From assembly GCF_019966535.1 (NCBI RefSeq), contig NZ_JAIMID010000010.1, positions 123,905 to 187,904 of the forward strand: a stretch of DNA of 64,000 bases, read 5' to 3'. Source of the stretch: Mesobacterium pallidum. Its GTDB lineage: Bacteria > Pseudomonadota > Alphaproteobacteria > Rhodobacterales > Rhodobacteraceae. Made by a program: the position numbers and the translations under genes. Shown piece after piece: positions 35,162 to 42,903 of this stretch. A model generated the notes under the pieces. It was given only the letters and a program-made list of their open reading frames with translations, had not been told where the DNA came from and did not search any database. The stretch's first letter is position 1, and every line of letters begins with the position of its first letter.

Positions 35162-36153
35162 CATTGGCGGATATGAAACAGATGACACCTTCGCACCCGA
35201 TGGCCGAAACCGCATTGCACCCTCTGGGCTTCTCGCGCGCGCGCTTCATTCTCTTCGTCGTCACGGCCCTTGCCGTGGTGATCGCGCCCTTCGTGCTCTA
35301 CCCGATCTTCCTGATGAAGATCTATTGCTTCATCATCTTCGCGGTCGCCTACAACCTTCTGCTGGGCTACACCGGCCTCATGAGCTTTGGCCATGCCGCC
35401 TTCTGGGGCATGGGGGCCTATCTGACCGCCTATTCGGCGGCCAACTGGGGGTTCGGCTTCGAGGCCGCGCTGCTGACCGGCACCGTGACGGGCGCCGCGC
35501 TCGGGCTGATCTTCGGCCTGGTCGCGATCCGGCGCACCGGGCTCTACTTCGCGATGATCACGCTTGCGCTGGCGCAGATGGTCTATTTCATCTGCCTGCA
35601 ATCTCCCTTCACCGGGGGCGAGGACGGCGTGCAGGGCGTGCCGCGTGGCAGCTTGCTGGGGCTTGTCGATCTGAACAACGACTGGAACCTCTACTGGCTG
35701 GTCGGCACGATCCTTCTGGGCACGATCATCCTGTCGAACCGGGTGGTGCATTCGCCCTTCGGCCAGGTCCTGCGGGCGATCCGCAATAACCCGGCACGGG
35801 CCAAGTCGCTGGGCTACAACGTGGACCGCTACAAGCTGTGCGCCTTTGTCATGTCGGCGGCGCTTGCGGGGTTCGCCGGGGGCCTCAAGGCGATCATTTT
35901 CCAGATCGCGACGCTCACCGACGTGTCGACCGTCGCCTCGACCGAGGCCGTGCTGATCACCCTGGTCGGCGGGATCGGCACGATCTTCGGGCCGGCGGTC
36001 GGATCGATCATCGTGCTGTCGCTGGAACATTACCTCGCGCCCTTCGGGCCCTGGGTGATGTTCACGCAAGGCGTGGTGTTCGTCTTCTTCGTGCTGGTGT
36101 TCCGCAAGGGCCTGCTGGGCGAATTCCAGTCGTATTTCAAGACCAGTCTCTGA
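35158..36153 (+). CDS. livM: ABC transporter permease (LivM-like)
   Basis: A 331-residue permease. The LivM signature NLLLGYTGLMSFGHAAFWGMG is near residue 65 (given here in family context), with TGLYFAMITLALAQM and GGIGTIFGPAVGS later. About nine helices are predicted, after a cytoplasmic N-terminal stretch of some 25 residues. The ATGA overlap with livH fixes the start at 35158. With LivH it forms the channel of the importer. Confidence 0.93.
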   Translation: MTLADMKQMTPSHPMAETALHPLGFSRARFILFVVTALAVVIAPFVLYPIFLMKIYCFIIFAVAYNLLLGYTGLMSFGHAAFWGMGAYLTAYSAANWGFGFEAALLTGTVTGAALGLIFGLVAIRRTGLYFAMITLALAQMVYFICLQSPFTGGEDGVQGVPRGSLLGLVDLNNDWNLYWLVGTILLGTIILSNRVVHSPFGQVLRAIRNNPARAKSLGYNVDRYKLCAFVMSAALAGFAGGLKAIIFQIATLTDVSTVASTEAVLITLVGGIGTIFGPAVGSIIVLSLEHYLAPFGPWVMFTQGVVFVFFVLVFRKGLLGEFQSYFKTSL

Positions 36154-36170
36154 AGCCAGGAAGGCGGCGT

Positions 36171-36187
36171 CGCCCGCACCGCGGGCG
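36171..36187 (+). other. small hairpin between livM and the second binding-protein gene
   Basis: CGCCCGC-ACC-GCGGGCG, a perfect 7-bp stem in the 143-base gap. No T-run, so it more likely tunes mRNA stability than ends transcription. Confidence 0.4.
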
Positions 36188-36296
36188 GGGCCGGAGAAAA
36201 GCGGGCACTGTCCCGCGTCACGTTATGGCCCCTGGAGGGCACGCGCCGAAAGCGCGGCATCCCCAGGCGAAGGGCCACACATATGGGAGGACCAGA

Positions 36297-37484
36297 ATGA
36301 AACGTTCCACAAAGTTCGTCGCGGCCGCTGTCGCCGCGCTTGTCGCGGCAAGCGCCGCTCAGGCCGAGGTGACGATCGGCTACCTTGGCGCCTTGACGGG
36401 CGCACAGGCGGACATGACAGGCGAAGCCGCGCTGCATGCCACGCGCATGGCGATCGCGGACTTCGGCGGCGAAGTGAACGGCGAGCCGATCGAAGTGCTG
36501 GTGGCCGATCACGCGGGCAAGCCCGACCTCGGCCTTGCCACCGCGCGGGAATGGGTCGATGCCGAAGGCGTCAACCTGATCCTGAACGTCGACAACTCGG
36601 CCGTGGCCCTCGCGGTCAGCGATCTCATCAAGGACAAGAACGTCACGATGGCCATGGGCGCGTCCAGCTCGCGGCTCATCAACGAAAGCTGCGGTCCGCA
36701 CCAGATCATGCTGCTGCTCGACAATGGCACCCTTGCGCGGGCCGTGACCCTGCCGCAGCTCGAGGCCGGCGCAAAGGACTGGTACTTCATCACCGTCGAC
36801 TACGCGCTCGGCCACGACCTGGAAGCGCAGGCCACCAAGGCGATCGAGGCCAATGGCGGCACCGTCAAGGGGTCGGTCGTCCATTCGCCGCAGGCCACCG
36901 ACTTCTCGTCGTTCCTGCTGCAGGCGCAGTCGAGCGGGGCGACCAACATCGCGCTGGCCACGTTCGGCGCATGGCAGAACGCCATCGCCAAGCAGGCACA
37001 GGAATTCGGTGTGCAGCAAAGCCTGTCACCGTTCTACCTGGCCGATACCGACATCAAGTCGGCCGGCCTCGACACCCTTCAGAACGTGACCGGGACGATC
37101 CAGTTCTACTGGGACGAAAACGACGCGACGCGGGCCTTCTCGGATCGCTTCCGCGAGGATTTCGGCCGTCCGCCGACGTTCACCAACGCGTACCACTATG
37201 AATTCACGACCCATTACCTGAAGGCGATCGAGGCCACGGGCGGCACCGATGCGGATGCCATTCAGGCGTGGATGCGCGACAACCCGATGGCGCTGATCAA
37301 CGGCGACACCGCCACGATCCGCGAGGACGGAGCGGTCGTCCGCGATGTCCTGTCCTACCGGACCAAGACCCTGGCCGAAAGCACGGGCGACTGGGATTTC
37401 CTCGAGATCACCGGCAAGGTCGATGGCGAAAGCATTGCCCAGCCGCTTGCCGACAGCGCCTGCCCGCTGGTCGCGTCGAACTGA
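36297..37484 (+). CDS. Liv-type ABC transporter substrate-binding protein 2
   Basis: A 395-residue periplasmic protein with a signal peptide ending AAQA before EVTIGYLGALTGA. It follows the same pattern as the first binding protein along its full length: REWVDAEGVNLILNVDNSAVALAVS, FGRPPTFTNAYHYEFTTHYLKA in parts, and a C-terminal Cys in DSACPLV matching STCALL. The two are paralogues serving one permease/ATPase set, so the importer probably takes two related ligands. ATG 36297 follows GGGAGGACC. A hairpin terminator ends the operon. Confidence 0.92.
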   Translation: MKRSTKFVAAAVAALVAASAAQAEVTIGYLGALTGAQADMTGEAALHATRMAIADFGGEVNGEPIEVLVADHAGKPDLGLATAREWVDAEGVNLILNVDNSAVALAVSDLIKDKNVTMAMGASSSRLINESCGPHQIMLLLDNGTLARAVTLPQLEAGAKDWYFITVDYALGHDLEAQATKAIEANGGTVKGSVVHSPQATDFSSFLLQAQSSGATNIALATFGAWQNAIAKQAQEFGVQQSLSPFYLADTDIKSAGLDTLQNVTGTIQFYWDENDATRAFSDRFREDFGRPPTFTNAYHYEFTTHYLKAIEATGGTDADAIQAWMRDNPMALINGDTATIREDGAVVRDVLSYRTKTLAESTGDWDFLEITGKVDGESIAQPLADSACPLVASN

Positions 37485-37501
37485 TCGACCGCCAAGAACT
37501 G

Positions 37502-37533
37502 GAACGGGCGCGCGATCCGTCGCGCGCCCGTTC
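37502..37533 (+). terminator. hairpin terminator of the ABC operon
   Basis: A perfect 14-bp stem (37502-37515 with 37520-37533) and TCCG loop follow the last ABC gene. The T-run is weak (TTCTG), but the stem is very stable and lies between convergent genes. Confidence 0.65.
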
Positions 37534-37560
37534 TGCATGGGCCGATGCCGTGCTGCGGGG

Positions 37561-38322
37561 TCAGTAGACCGCGCGCCCGCCCGACAGGTCGTAGACATGC
37601 CCGGTGCTGTAGCTGCAGGCCGGCGAGGACAGCCAGGCCACCAGCTCGGCGGCCTCTTCCGGCTGGCCCTTTCGCTTCATCGGGATCATCGCGACAGCGG
37701 CGTCCATCGCGCCCGGGGTGGCCGCCGCCGCCTCGTCCGCGAGGGGCGTTGCAAAGACGGTCGGGCAAATGGCGTTCACGAGAACCCCGGTTGTCGCAAG
37801 CTCGCGCCCGATGGACTTGGTCAGGCCGATGACCCCGGTCTTGGCCGCGACATAGGGCGCCATCTGGGGGCTTCCGTCCTTTGCCGCCTGGCTGGTCGTG
37901 TTGATCACCCGGCCCCAGCCCGCGTCGATCATCGACGGCAGGAACGCCTGGCAGGTGTGGAACACGCTGTCGAGATTCACGGCGAGCGCCTTGCGCCAGA
38001 CGTCCGGCGTCAGTGTGGTAAAGGGGCCGAAGGCGACGTTGTGGCCGGCACAGTTGAACAGGATGTCCAGCCCGCCCCAACCCCCGAGCAGCGCCTCGGC
38101 CCCCGCCGACACCTGCGCGGGGTCCGACACGTCGACCGAGGCGATCGTCACCTCTCCAAGCGGGCCAAGGGCGTCACGCGCGGCGGCGAGCTTGGCCATG
38201 TCGCGGCCCCAAAGCGCGACACGCGCGCCGTTTTCCAGGTAGAGCCGCGCCGTGGCCAGTCCGATCCCGGACCCGCCCCCGGTCACCAGGGCGCGCCGAC
38301 CCTCGAGGTCGTACCGCCCCAC
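37561..38322 (-). CDS. short-chain dehydrogenase/reductase
   Basis: A 253-residue SDR. TGGGSGIGLA lies near residue 14, NCAGHN near 88 (Cys in place of the second Asn of NNAG), and the active site is PYVAAK near 155. The start is a GTG: 38322 has AAGGGG upstream, and GTG 38331, overlapping the preceding stop, is possible. It follows an enoyl-CoA hydratase in the same operon, so a 3-hydroxyacyl-CoA dehydrogenase role is plausible. The long upstream frame is an antiparallel shadow of the hydratase gene. Confidence 0.88.
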   Translation of the reverse strand: MGRYDLEGRRALVTGGGSGIGLATARLYLENGARVALWGRDMAKLAAARDALGPLGEVTIASVDVSDPAQVSAGAEALLGGWGGLDILFNCAGHNVAFGPFTTLTPDVWRKALAVNLDSVFHTCQAFLPSMIDAGWGRVINTTSQAAKDGSPQMAPYVAAKTGVIGLTKSIGRELATTGVLVNAICPTVFATPLADEAAAATPGAMDAAVAMIPMKRKGQPEEAAELVAWLSSPACSYSTGHVYDLSGGRAVY

Positions 38323-38324
38323 GA

Positions 38325-39119
38325 TCAGCACCCCTTGAAGTCGGGTTTGCGACGGTCGGCAAAGGCGGTCAGCCCTTCCCAGACGTCGTCGGTGGCGGCG
38401 AGACGGGCCATCGCCTGCGCCTCGTGCTCGAGCTGGGTCTCGAACGGCTCGGTCCGGGCCGACAGGATCGTGCGCTTGATCTCGCCGTAAGCCCGTGTCG
38501 GCCCGGCAGCCAGCTTGCGGGCCGTCTTTTCGGCCTGCGCCATCAGCTCCTCTGCCGGGACGACGAAATCGACCAGGCCCGCGCCCTGCGCCTCTTCGGC
38601 GGTGAGCGTTTCGGACAGCATCAGGAACCGCTTGGCCCGGGCCAGCCCCATCCGGTTCGACAGCGACACGGTCGAGCCGGAATCGCCGCAATAGCCGATG
38701 CCGGTGAAGGCGGCGACAAAGTTCGTGCCGGCCGCGGCGAAGGCCACGTCGCTATGGGCGACAAGCGAGACCGAGCCGCCGACCGCGTCGCCGTGCACGG
38801 CCGTGATCACCGGCGCGTTCATGCGTTGAAAGCGGGCGAGCCCGGCATGCAGGCTGGCGGTCCAATCCAGCACCTTGGCCGGCAGGCCCGCGCGGTCCGC
38901 CAGAAAGGCCCGGATGTCACCCCCGACCGAAAAGAACCGTCCCTCGGCCGAGATGAACACGGCGCGCACCGACGGATCGACCGAGAGCGCGACCGAGAGG
39001 TCACAGAAATCCTTGCAGAAATCCCCGTCAATCGGGTTGCCACGCTTTGCTTCTGTCAGCGTGATCCGGGCCAGGCCCTCGTCTGTCGTGCAGGTCAGCG
39101 TCTTGTAATCCGTCCGCAT
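38325..39119 (-). CDS. enoyl-CoA hydratase/isomerase family protein
   Basis: A 264-residue crotonase. The oxyanion segment is EGRFFSVGGDIRAF near residue 65 and HGDAVGGSVSLVAHSDVAF near 105. The first catalytic Glu of classical hydratases is Ser here (GGSVSL), and FTGIGYCGDSGST stands at the second site, so it may be an isomerase or another crotonase reaction rather than a simple hydratase. ATG 39119 follows GGAGGAGACGGG. First gene of a two-gene operon with the SDR, divergent from a thioesterase. Confidence 0.87.
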   Translation of the reverse strand: MRTDYKTLTCTTDEGLARITLTEAKRGNPIDGDFCKDFCDLSVALSVDPSVRAVFISAEGRFFSVGGDIRAFLADRAGLPAKVLDWTASLHAGLARFQRMNAPVITAVHGDAVGGSVSLVAHSDVAFAAAGTNFVAAFTGIGYCGDSGSTVSLSNRMGLARAKRFLMLSETLTAEEAQGAGLVDFVVPAEELMAQAEKTARKLAAGPTRAYGEIKRTILSARTEPFETQLEHEAQAMARLAATDDVWEGLTAFADRRKPDFKGC

Positions 39120-39146
39120 CTTTCCCGTCTCCTCCGCATTTCGCAA

Positions 39147-39186
39147 GTATCGTACATTTTAGTATGGTATTCTAGCGTACTGTTAG
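39147..39186. promoter_or_regulatory. divergent regulatory region with C and D elements
   Basis: CATTTTAGTATGGTA (39155-39169) is the reverse complement of the C element with one base missing, and CTAGCGTACTGTT (39172-39184) is the reverse complement of the D element with two changes. It lies between the divergent crotonase operon and thioesterase gene. Confidence 0.5.
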
Positions 39187-39241
39187 TCTAGCCTGTCCGC
39201 GTGCGAAAGAACAAACGAAACACAGCGCGGAAAGGGCAGGG

Positions 39242-39712
39242 ATGACCACGCCAGAAACCATCTCTTTCACCAACGAGCCGGACACCCCGCCGGCGGGATA
39301 CGCGCAGATCCCCTATGGTGAGCCTGAAACATTCGCCGGCCCCTATTACGAACGCGAGGCGGACGGGCGGTTCCAGCTTGGCTTCCGGGTCAAGCGACGC
39401 CACATCAACCATGGCGGGTTCCTGCATGGTGGCTTCATCGCCACGTTCTGCGACCTGCAGGTGCGGCCGATCAAGCTGGCGCTGGGACTGTTCGAGTTCT
39501 CGCCGACCGTGAGCATCGCGGTGGATTACCTCGAAAGCGGCAAGCTGGGCGACTGGATCTGGATGGAGCCGGAGCTGGTCAAGCAGACCGGCAAGATGCT
39601 GTTCACGCAGGCCATCGTCATGGCCGAAGACCGGGCCATCGCGCGCACCAACGCGATCTACCGCATCATGCGCCATGATACCGGCGCGAAAGAGCCGACC
39701 CGGCCGACCTGA
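39242..39712 (+). CDS. PaaI-family hotdog thioesterase
   Basis: A 156-residue single hotdog-fold protein. The motif HINHGGFLHGGFIATFCD near residue 55 matches the active-site segment of PaaI/YbgC-type acyl-CoA thioesterases, and VDYLESGKLGDWIWMEPELVKQTGK follows as the central helix and strand. It would release CoA from stalled acyl-CoA intermediates. A second and third protein of this family are at 44363 and 52041. Single gene, ATG 39242 after AAAGGGCAGGG. Confidence 0.87.
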   Translation: MTTPETISFTNEPDTPPAGYAQIPYGEPETFAGPYYEREADGRFQLGFRVKRRHINHGGFLHGGFIATFCDLQVRPIKLALGLFEFSPTVSIAVDYLESGKLGDWIWMEPELVKQTGKMLFTQAIVMAEDRAIARTNAIYRIMRHDTGAKEPTRPT

Positions 39713-39736
39713 AGCCGGGCGGCCGGGGCCGCGGAC

Positions 39737-40522
39737 CTACTTTCTGGTGAACCCCCGGCTTGCCGCCCTTTCGGCAAGCGAGCCCGTCCCGCGGATCAGG
39801 ATCTGGGTACGGTTCTCAAGCTCGAGCGCGGCGGCAAGGCTGCCGGCCTCGAGGTTGGCCCACATGCCCCGCTTGGTCAGCCAGGTGTTGAGTGATCCGT
39901 TCTGTGCGATCTGACCGGCCATCGCCTGCGCCTCGTCCATCAGGGCATCGGGTGCGGTGATCCGCTGGATCAGCCCGATGCGCTCTGCCTCGGCGGCCTC
40001 CACCATCCGGCCGGTCAGCATCATCTCGGCCGCGCGGGTCGTCCCGATGGCACGGGGCAGCAGGTAGCTGACCCCGATATCGCAGGAGGACATGCCGACC
40101 TTGATGAAGGCGGCGTTGAATCGGGCCTTGTCCGATCCGATTCGCGTGTCGCACCCGAGGGCAAGCCCAAGCCCGGCGCCGGCCGCGGCGCCATTGACCG
40201 CCGCGATCGTGGGTTGGGGGATGTCGCGCAGGCGCGTGACGATGGCGGCATAGCGTTCCTGACGCGCCATCCATGCATCGGTTTCCGGGCGGTCGTCGCC
40301 CGCCACGCCATCGGCCAGGGACAGGTCGAACCCGGCGCAGAATCCGCGCCCGGCCCCGGTGACGATCAGCACGCGGGCGCGGCTGGTTGCGACCCTGTCC
40401 AGCGCCGCGAAGAAGGCGCGCACCATGTCGTCGGTGAGGGCGTTCAGCTTGTCGGGTCGGTTCAGCGTCAGGACCGCGACGTCGCCGTCCAGCCCGTCCA
40501 GGAGCATGCTCTCGTCGCTCAC
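39737..40522 (-). CDS. enoyl-CoA hydratase/isomerase family protein
   Basis: A 261-residue crotonase with TLNRPDKLNAL near residue 20, GRGFCAGFDLS near 65 and NGAAAGAGLGLALGCDTRIG near 112. At the two hydratase Glu positions it has Gly and Ser/Cys (GVGMSSCDIG), again not a classical two-Glu hydratase. The GTG start (40522) overlaps the stop of the dienoyl-CoA-reductase-like gene; ATG 40507 is an alternative. Second gene of that operon. Confidence 0.86.
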   Translation of the reverse strand: MSDESMLLDGLDGDVAVLTLNRPDKLNALTDDMVRAFFAALDRVATSRARVLIVTGAGRGFCAGFDLSLADGVAGDDRPETDAWMARQERYAAIVTRLRDIPQPTIAAVNGAAAGAGLGLALGCDTRIGSDKARFNAAFIKVGMSSCDIGVSYLLPRAIGTTRAAEMMLTGRMVEAAEAERIGLIQRITAPDALMDEAQAMAGQIAQNGSLNTWLTKRGMWANLEAGSLAAALELENRTQILIRGTGSLAERAASRGFTRK

Positions 40523-41400
40523 CGCCCCTTGCGCTCCTTCGCCTGCGAGGCCGTCAGCGCCTCGCGCGCCTTCGCCCAGTCCTCGTCCGTCATCTTGCTC
40601 ATTTCGGCAAAGGTCGAATGTGCCGTCAAGCGGTGGCCGCCGTCGATCGGGATCGTTGCCCCGTTCACATACTGGCATTCGTCCATCATCAGGAAGATCA
40701 TCAGGTTGCGCAGCTCGTCCATTTCGCCAAAGCGGCGCAGCGGCACCATGTCAGGCTGGGTCGCGCCGAAGGACGAGCCCGGAATGGGGTTCAGTTTCTC
40801 CCACGCGTTCTCGGTGGGGAAGGGGCCCGGCGCCACGGCGTTGAGGCGGATGCCCTTGTTGCCCCATTCCGCCGCAAGGCTCATCGTCATCGCGTGAATC
40901 GCCGTCTTGGCCATTGCGCAGGGCACGACATAGGCCGATCCCGACCAGACCCAGGTGACGAGGTTCGACAGCACCGTGCCCGGCAGGCCGCCCTTGATCC
41001 AGCGCGTTCCGCAGGAATGGGTGGCGTAGAACGACCCGTCCATCACCGTCGCCCGCACGGCATCGTAGGCCCGGTGCGAGATCGATTCGGTCGGCGCGAT
41101 GAAGTTCGCCCCCGCGTTGTTGAGCAATCCGGTCAGCGGGCCGCCCTGCCAGAGGTCCTCGACCATCGCATCGACGGCCTCCGCGTCGCGGATGTTCACC
41201 GTGCGATACTCGGCCGTCCCGCCCGAGCGGTCCTCGATCTCGGCCACGGCGTCCTTCAGCACGTCCTCGCGCCGTCCGCAGATCGCGACATGGGCGCCGT
41301 GCGCGGCAAAGCCAACCGACATCTCCTTGCCAAGACCTGTACCGCCTCCGGTCACGAGGATGCGTTTCCCGGCCAGCAGGTCCTTGCGATATGGGCTCAT
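40519..41400 (-). CDS. 2,4-dienoyl-CoA reductase-like SDR (DECR1 type)
   Basis: A 293-residue SDR. TGGGTGLGKEM lies near residue 18 and NNAGANF near 92. The active-site region SAYVVPCAMAK and SLAAEWGNKGIRLNAVAPGP follows the mitochondrial 2,4-dienoyl-CoA reductase pattern (VVPSASAK, SLAAEWG), in which the usual YxxxK Tyr is absent; here that position is Cys. DECR enzymes reduce 2,4-dienoyl-CoA to 3-enoyl-CoA with NADPH and need an isomerase, possibly the crotonase encoded next. First gene of a two-gene operon; the promoter region facing 41557 is full of repeat elements. Confidence 0.85.
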   Translation of the reverse strand: MSPYRKDLLAGKRILVTGGGTGLGKEMSVGFAAHGAHVAICGRREDVLKDAVAEIEDRSGGTAEYRTVNIRDAEAVDAMVEDLWQGGPLTGLLNNAGANFIAPTESISHRAYDAVRATVMDGSFYATHSCGTRWIKGGLPGTVLSNLVTWVWSGSAYVVPCAMAKTAIHAMTMSLAAEWGNKGIRLNAVAPGPFPTENAWEKLNPIPGSSFGATQPDMVPLRRFGEMDELRNLMIFLMMDECQYVNGATIPIDGGHRLTAHSTFAEMSKMTDEDWAKAREALTASQAKERKGR

Positions 41401-41444
41401 GTCATGTCCTCCCGTTGACTCCGACGCAGCGCGGCAGATGATAT

Positions 41445-41530
41445 GTGTACCGTAAAGTACGTCAGAGTATTAAAGTGTCGCGTCACGTGTTGCAATGGTT
41501 CGCTACCATACTATAAATGACCTGACCATT
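41445..41530. promoter_or_regulatory. divergent regulatory region with C, D and B-like elements
   Basis: TAAAGTACGTCAG (41453-41465, D), AATGGT-N5-ACCATA (41494-41510), TACCATACTATAAATG (41504-41519, C) and AATGACCTGACCATT (41516-41530, B-like) are packed into 86 bases between the divergent reductase and FadB-like genes. This is the densest operator region in the window. Confidence 0.5.
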
Positions 41531-41556
41531 GAAAACGCGGAGAGGGAGCGCGGGAT

Positions 41557-42903
41557 ATGACGGAGTTTCCGGACCTGAAGGAATTTCGGCTCGAGAGGAC
41601 GGAGGACGGGATCGTCCACATGATCTTCGATGCGCCGGGCCGCTCGATGAACGTCTTCTCGAACCGCGCGATCCACGAGGCAGAGGCCTTTGCCGACTGG
41701 CTCAAGTCGGCCGATGTGAAGGGCGTGGTGATCTATTCCGGCAAGGACACGGCGTTCTGCGCCGGGGCGGATCTGAGCGAGCTGTCCTCGGCCTATGAAA
41801 TGATCATGTCGACCCCCGAAGCCGAACGCGATGCCGTCACGGTCAAGGAATATTCGCCCATCGGCCGCGCCTTCCGCAAGCTCGAGACGGCGGGCAAGCC
41901 GGTCGCGGTTGCGGTGAACGGGCTGGCGCTTGGCGGCGGGTGCGAGCTGGCGCTGGCCTGTCATTACCGCGTGCTGACGGATGCCAAGGGCGTCGCGCTG
42001 GGCCTGCCGGAATCGCTGGTCGGGCTGTTGCCCGGCGGCGGCGGCACGCAGCGGATGCCCCGCGTTGTCGGGATCGGGCCAAGCCTGCCGATCCTGCTGG
42101 AAGCCGGTCGGTTCACGGCGCAGGAGTCGCTCGATCTTGGCCTTGCGCATGAGGTCGTGGCATCCGGACAGGAGGTCGCCGCGGCGGAAGCCTGGATCCG
42201 GTCCAACCCGGACCCGCGCCAACCGTGGGATCGGGCAGATTGGCGGAACCCGACAGCGGACGAGGTCAAGGCAGAGGTCGACCCGACCCGGTCCGAGATC
42301 CTGCGCAAGCAAGGCGGACACTACCCGGCAGAACCCGCGATCCTCGACTGTCTGTACAGGGGGCTGGTCGTGGACATGGACGAGGCGGTGGCCGTCGAGA
42401 TCGACATCTTCAAGGATCTCGTCCAGCGGATCGAACCGCGCAACATGATTGCCGCGCAGTTCCTCGGCCGGGTCGAATTCGACCGGCGCAAGCGGAAGGA
42501 CGCGCTGCCGGACTACCTCGACGGTTTCACCTCGGCCATGGCCGAGGCGACCCGTGCCGCGATTGCCAAGCGCGGCGCGGTGGGGCAGGCGGCCGCCAAA
42601 TTCGCCGGGATCACGATCGACGGCCCGGTGACCTGGGACGAGGCGCAGGCCGCCGAGACCGCCGCGCGTCTGCCGCAATGGTTCCTTGCCCCCCGCGACG
42701 AGACCGAGACGACCGCGCTGGCCATCCTGTCCGACGTGGCGCTTGCCGCCGAAACGTGGACGGACCGGGTGCCCGACGCCGACCGCAACATGGTCGATTG
42801 CGCCACGACGCGGGCGGCAGGTTTTCCCGGCTATCTGGGCGGTCCCTTCCTGTTCCTCGCGCAATTCGGGGCAGAGGGGTGCCGGCAAGCTTCGGCGGCC
42901 TAA
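41557..42903 (+). CDS. FadB-like enoyl-CoA hydratase without the NAD-binding domain
   Basis: A 448-residue protein. Residues 1 to about 210 are a full crotonase domain with both catalytic Glu (LGGGCELALACHYR and GLPESLVGLLPGGGGTQRMPR), close to FadB/FadJ. Residues 260-330 resemble the FadB linker helices, and the end, GFPGYLGGPFLFLAQFG, matches the last helical segment of FadB (GFPxxxGGPxxY). The Rossmann 3-hydroxyacyl-CoA dehydrogenase domain (a GxGxxG site expected after about 310) is absent. It should hydrate 2-enoyl-CoA but not oxidise the product; a separate SDR would do that. Its stop overlaps that of a convergent ligase gene by two to three bases. ATG 41557 follows GGGAGCGCGGG. Confidence 0.85.
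   Translation: MTEFPDLKEFRLERTEDGIVHMIFDAPGRSMNVFSNRAIHEAEAFADWLKSADVKGVVIYSGKDTAFCAGADLSELSSAYEMIMSTPEAERDAVTVKEYSPIGRAFRKLETAGKPVAVAVNGLALGGGCELALACHYRVLTDAKGVALGLPESLVGLLPGGGGTQRMPRVVGIGPSLPILLEAGRFTAQESLDLGLAHEVVASGQEVAAAEAWIRSNPDPRQPWDRADWRNPTADEVKAEVDPTRSEILRKQGGHYPAEPAILDCLYRGLVVDMDEAVAVEIDIFKDLVQRIEPRNMIAAQFLGRVEFDRRKRKDALPDYLDGFTSAMAEATRAAIAKRGAVGQAAAKFAGITIDGPVTWDEAQAAETAARLPQWFLAPRDETETTALAILSDVALAAETWTDRVPDADRNMVDCATTRAAGFPGYLGGPFLFLAQFGAEGCRQASAA

Noticed and set aside
41557..42903. Annotation as a full 3-hydroxyacyl-CoA dehydrogenase
   Set aside because: The NAD-binding Rossmann domain is absent and the protein is some 250 residues too short.
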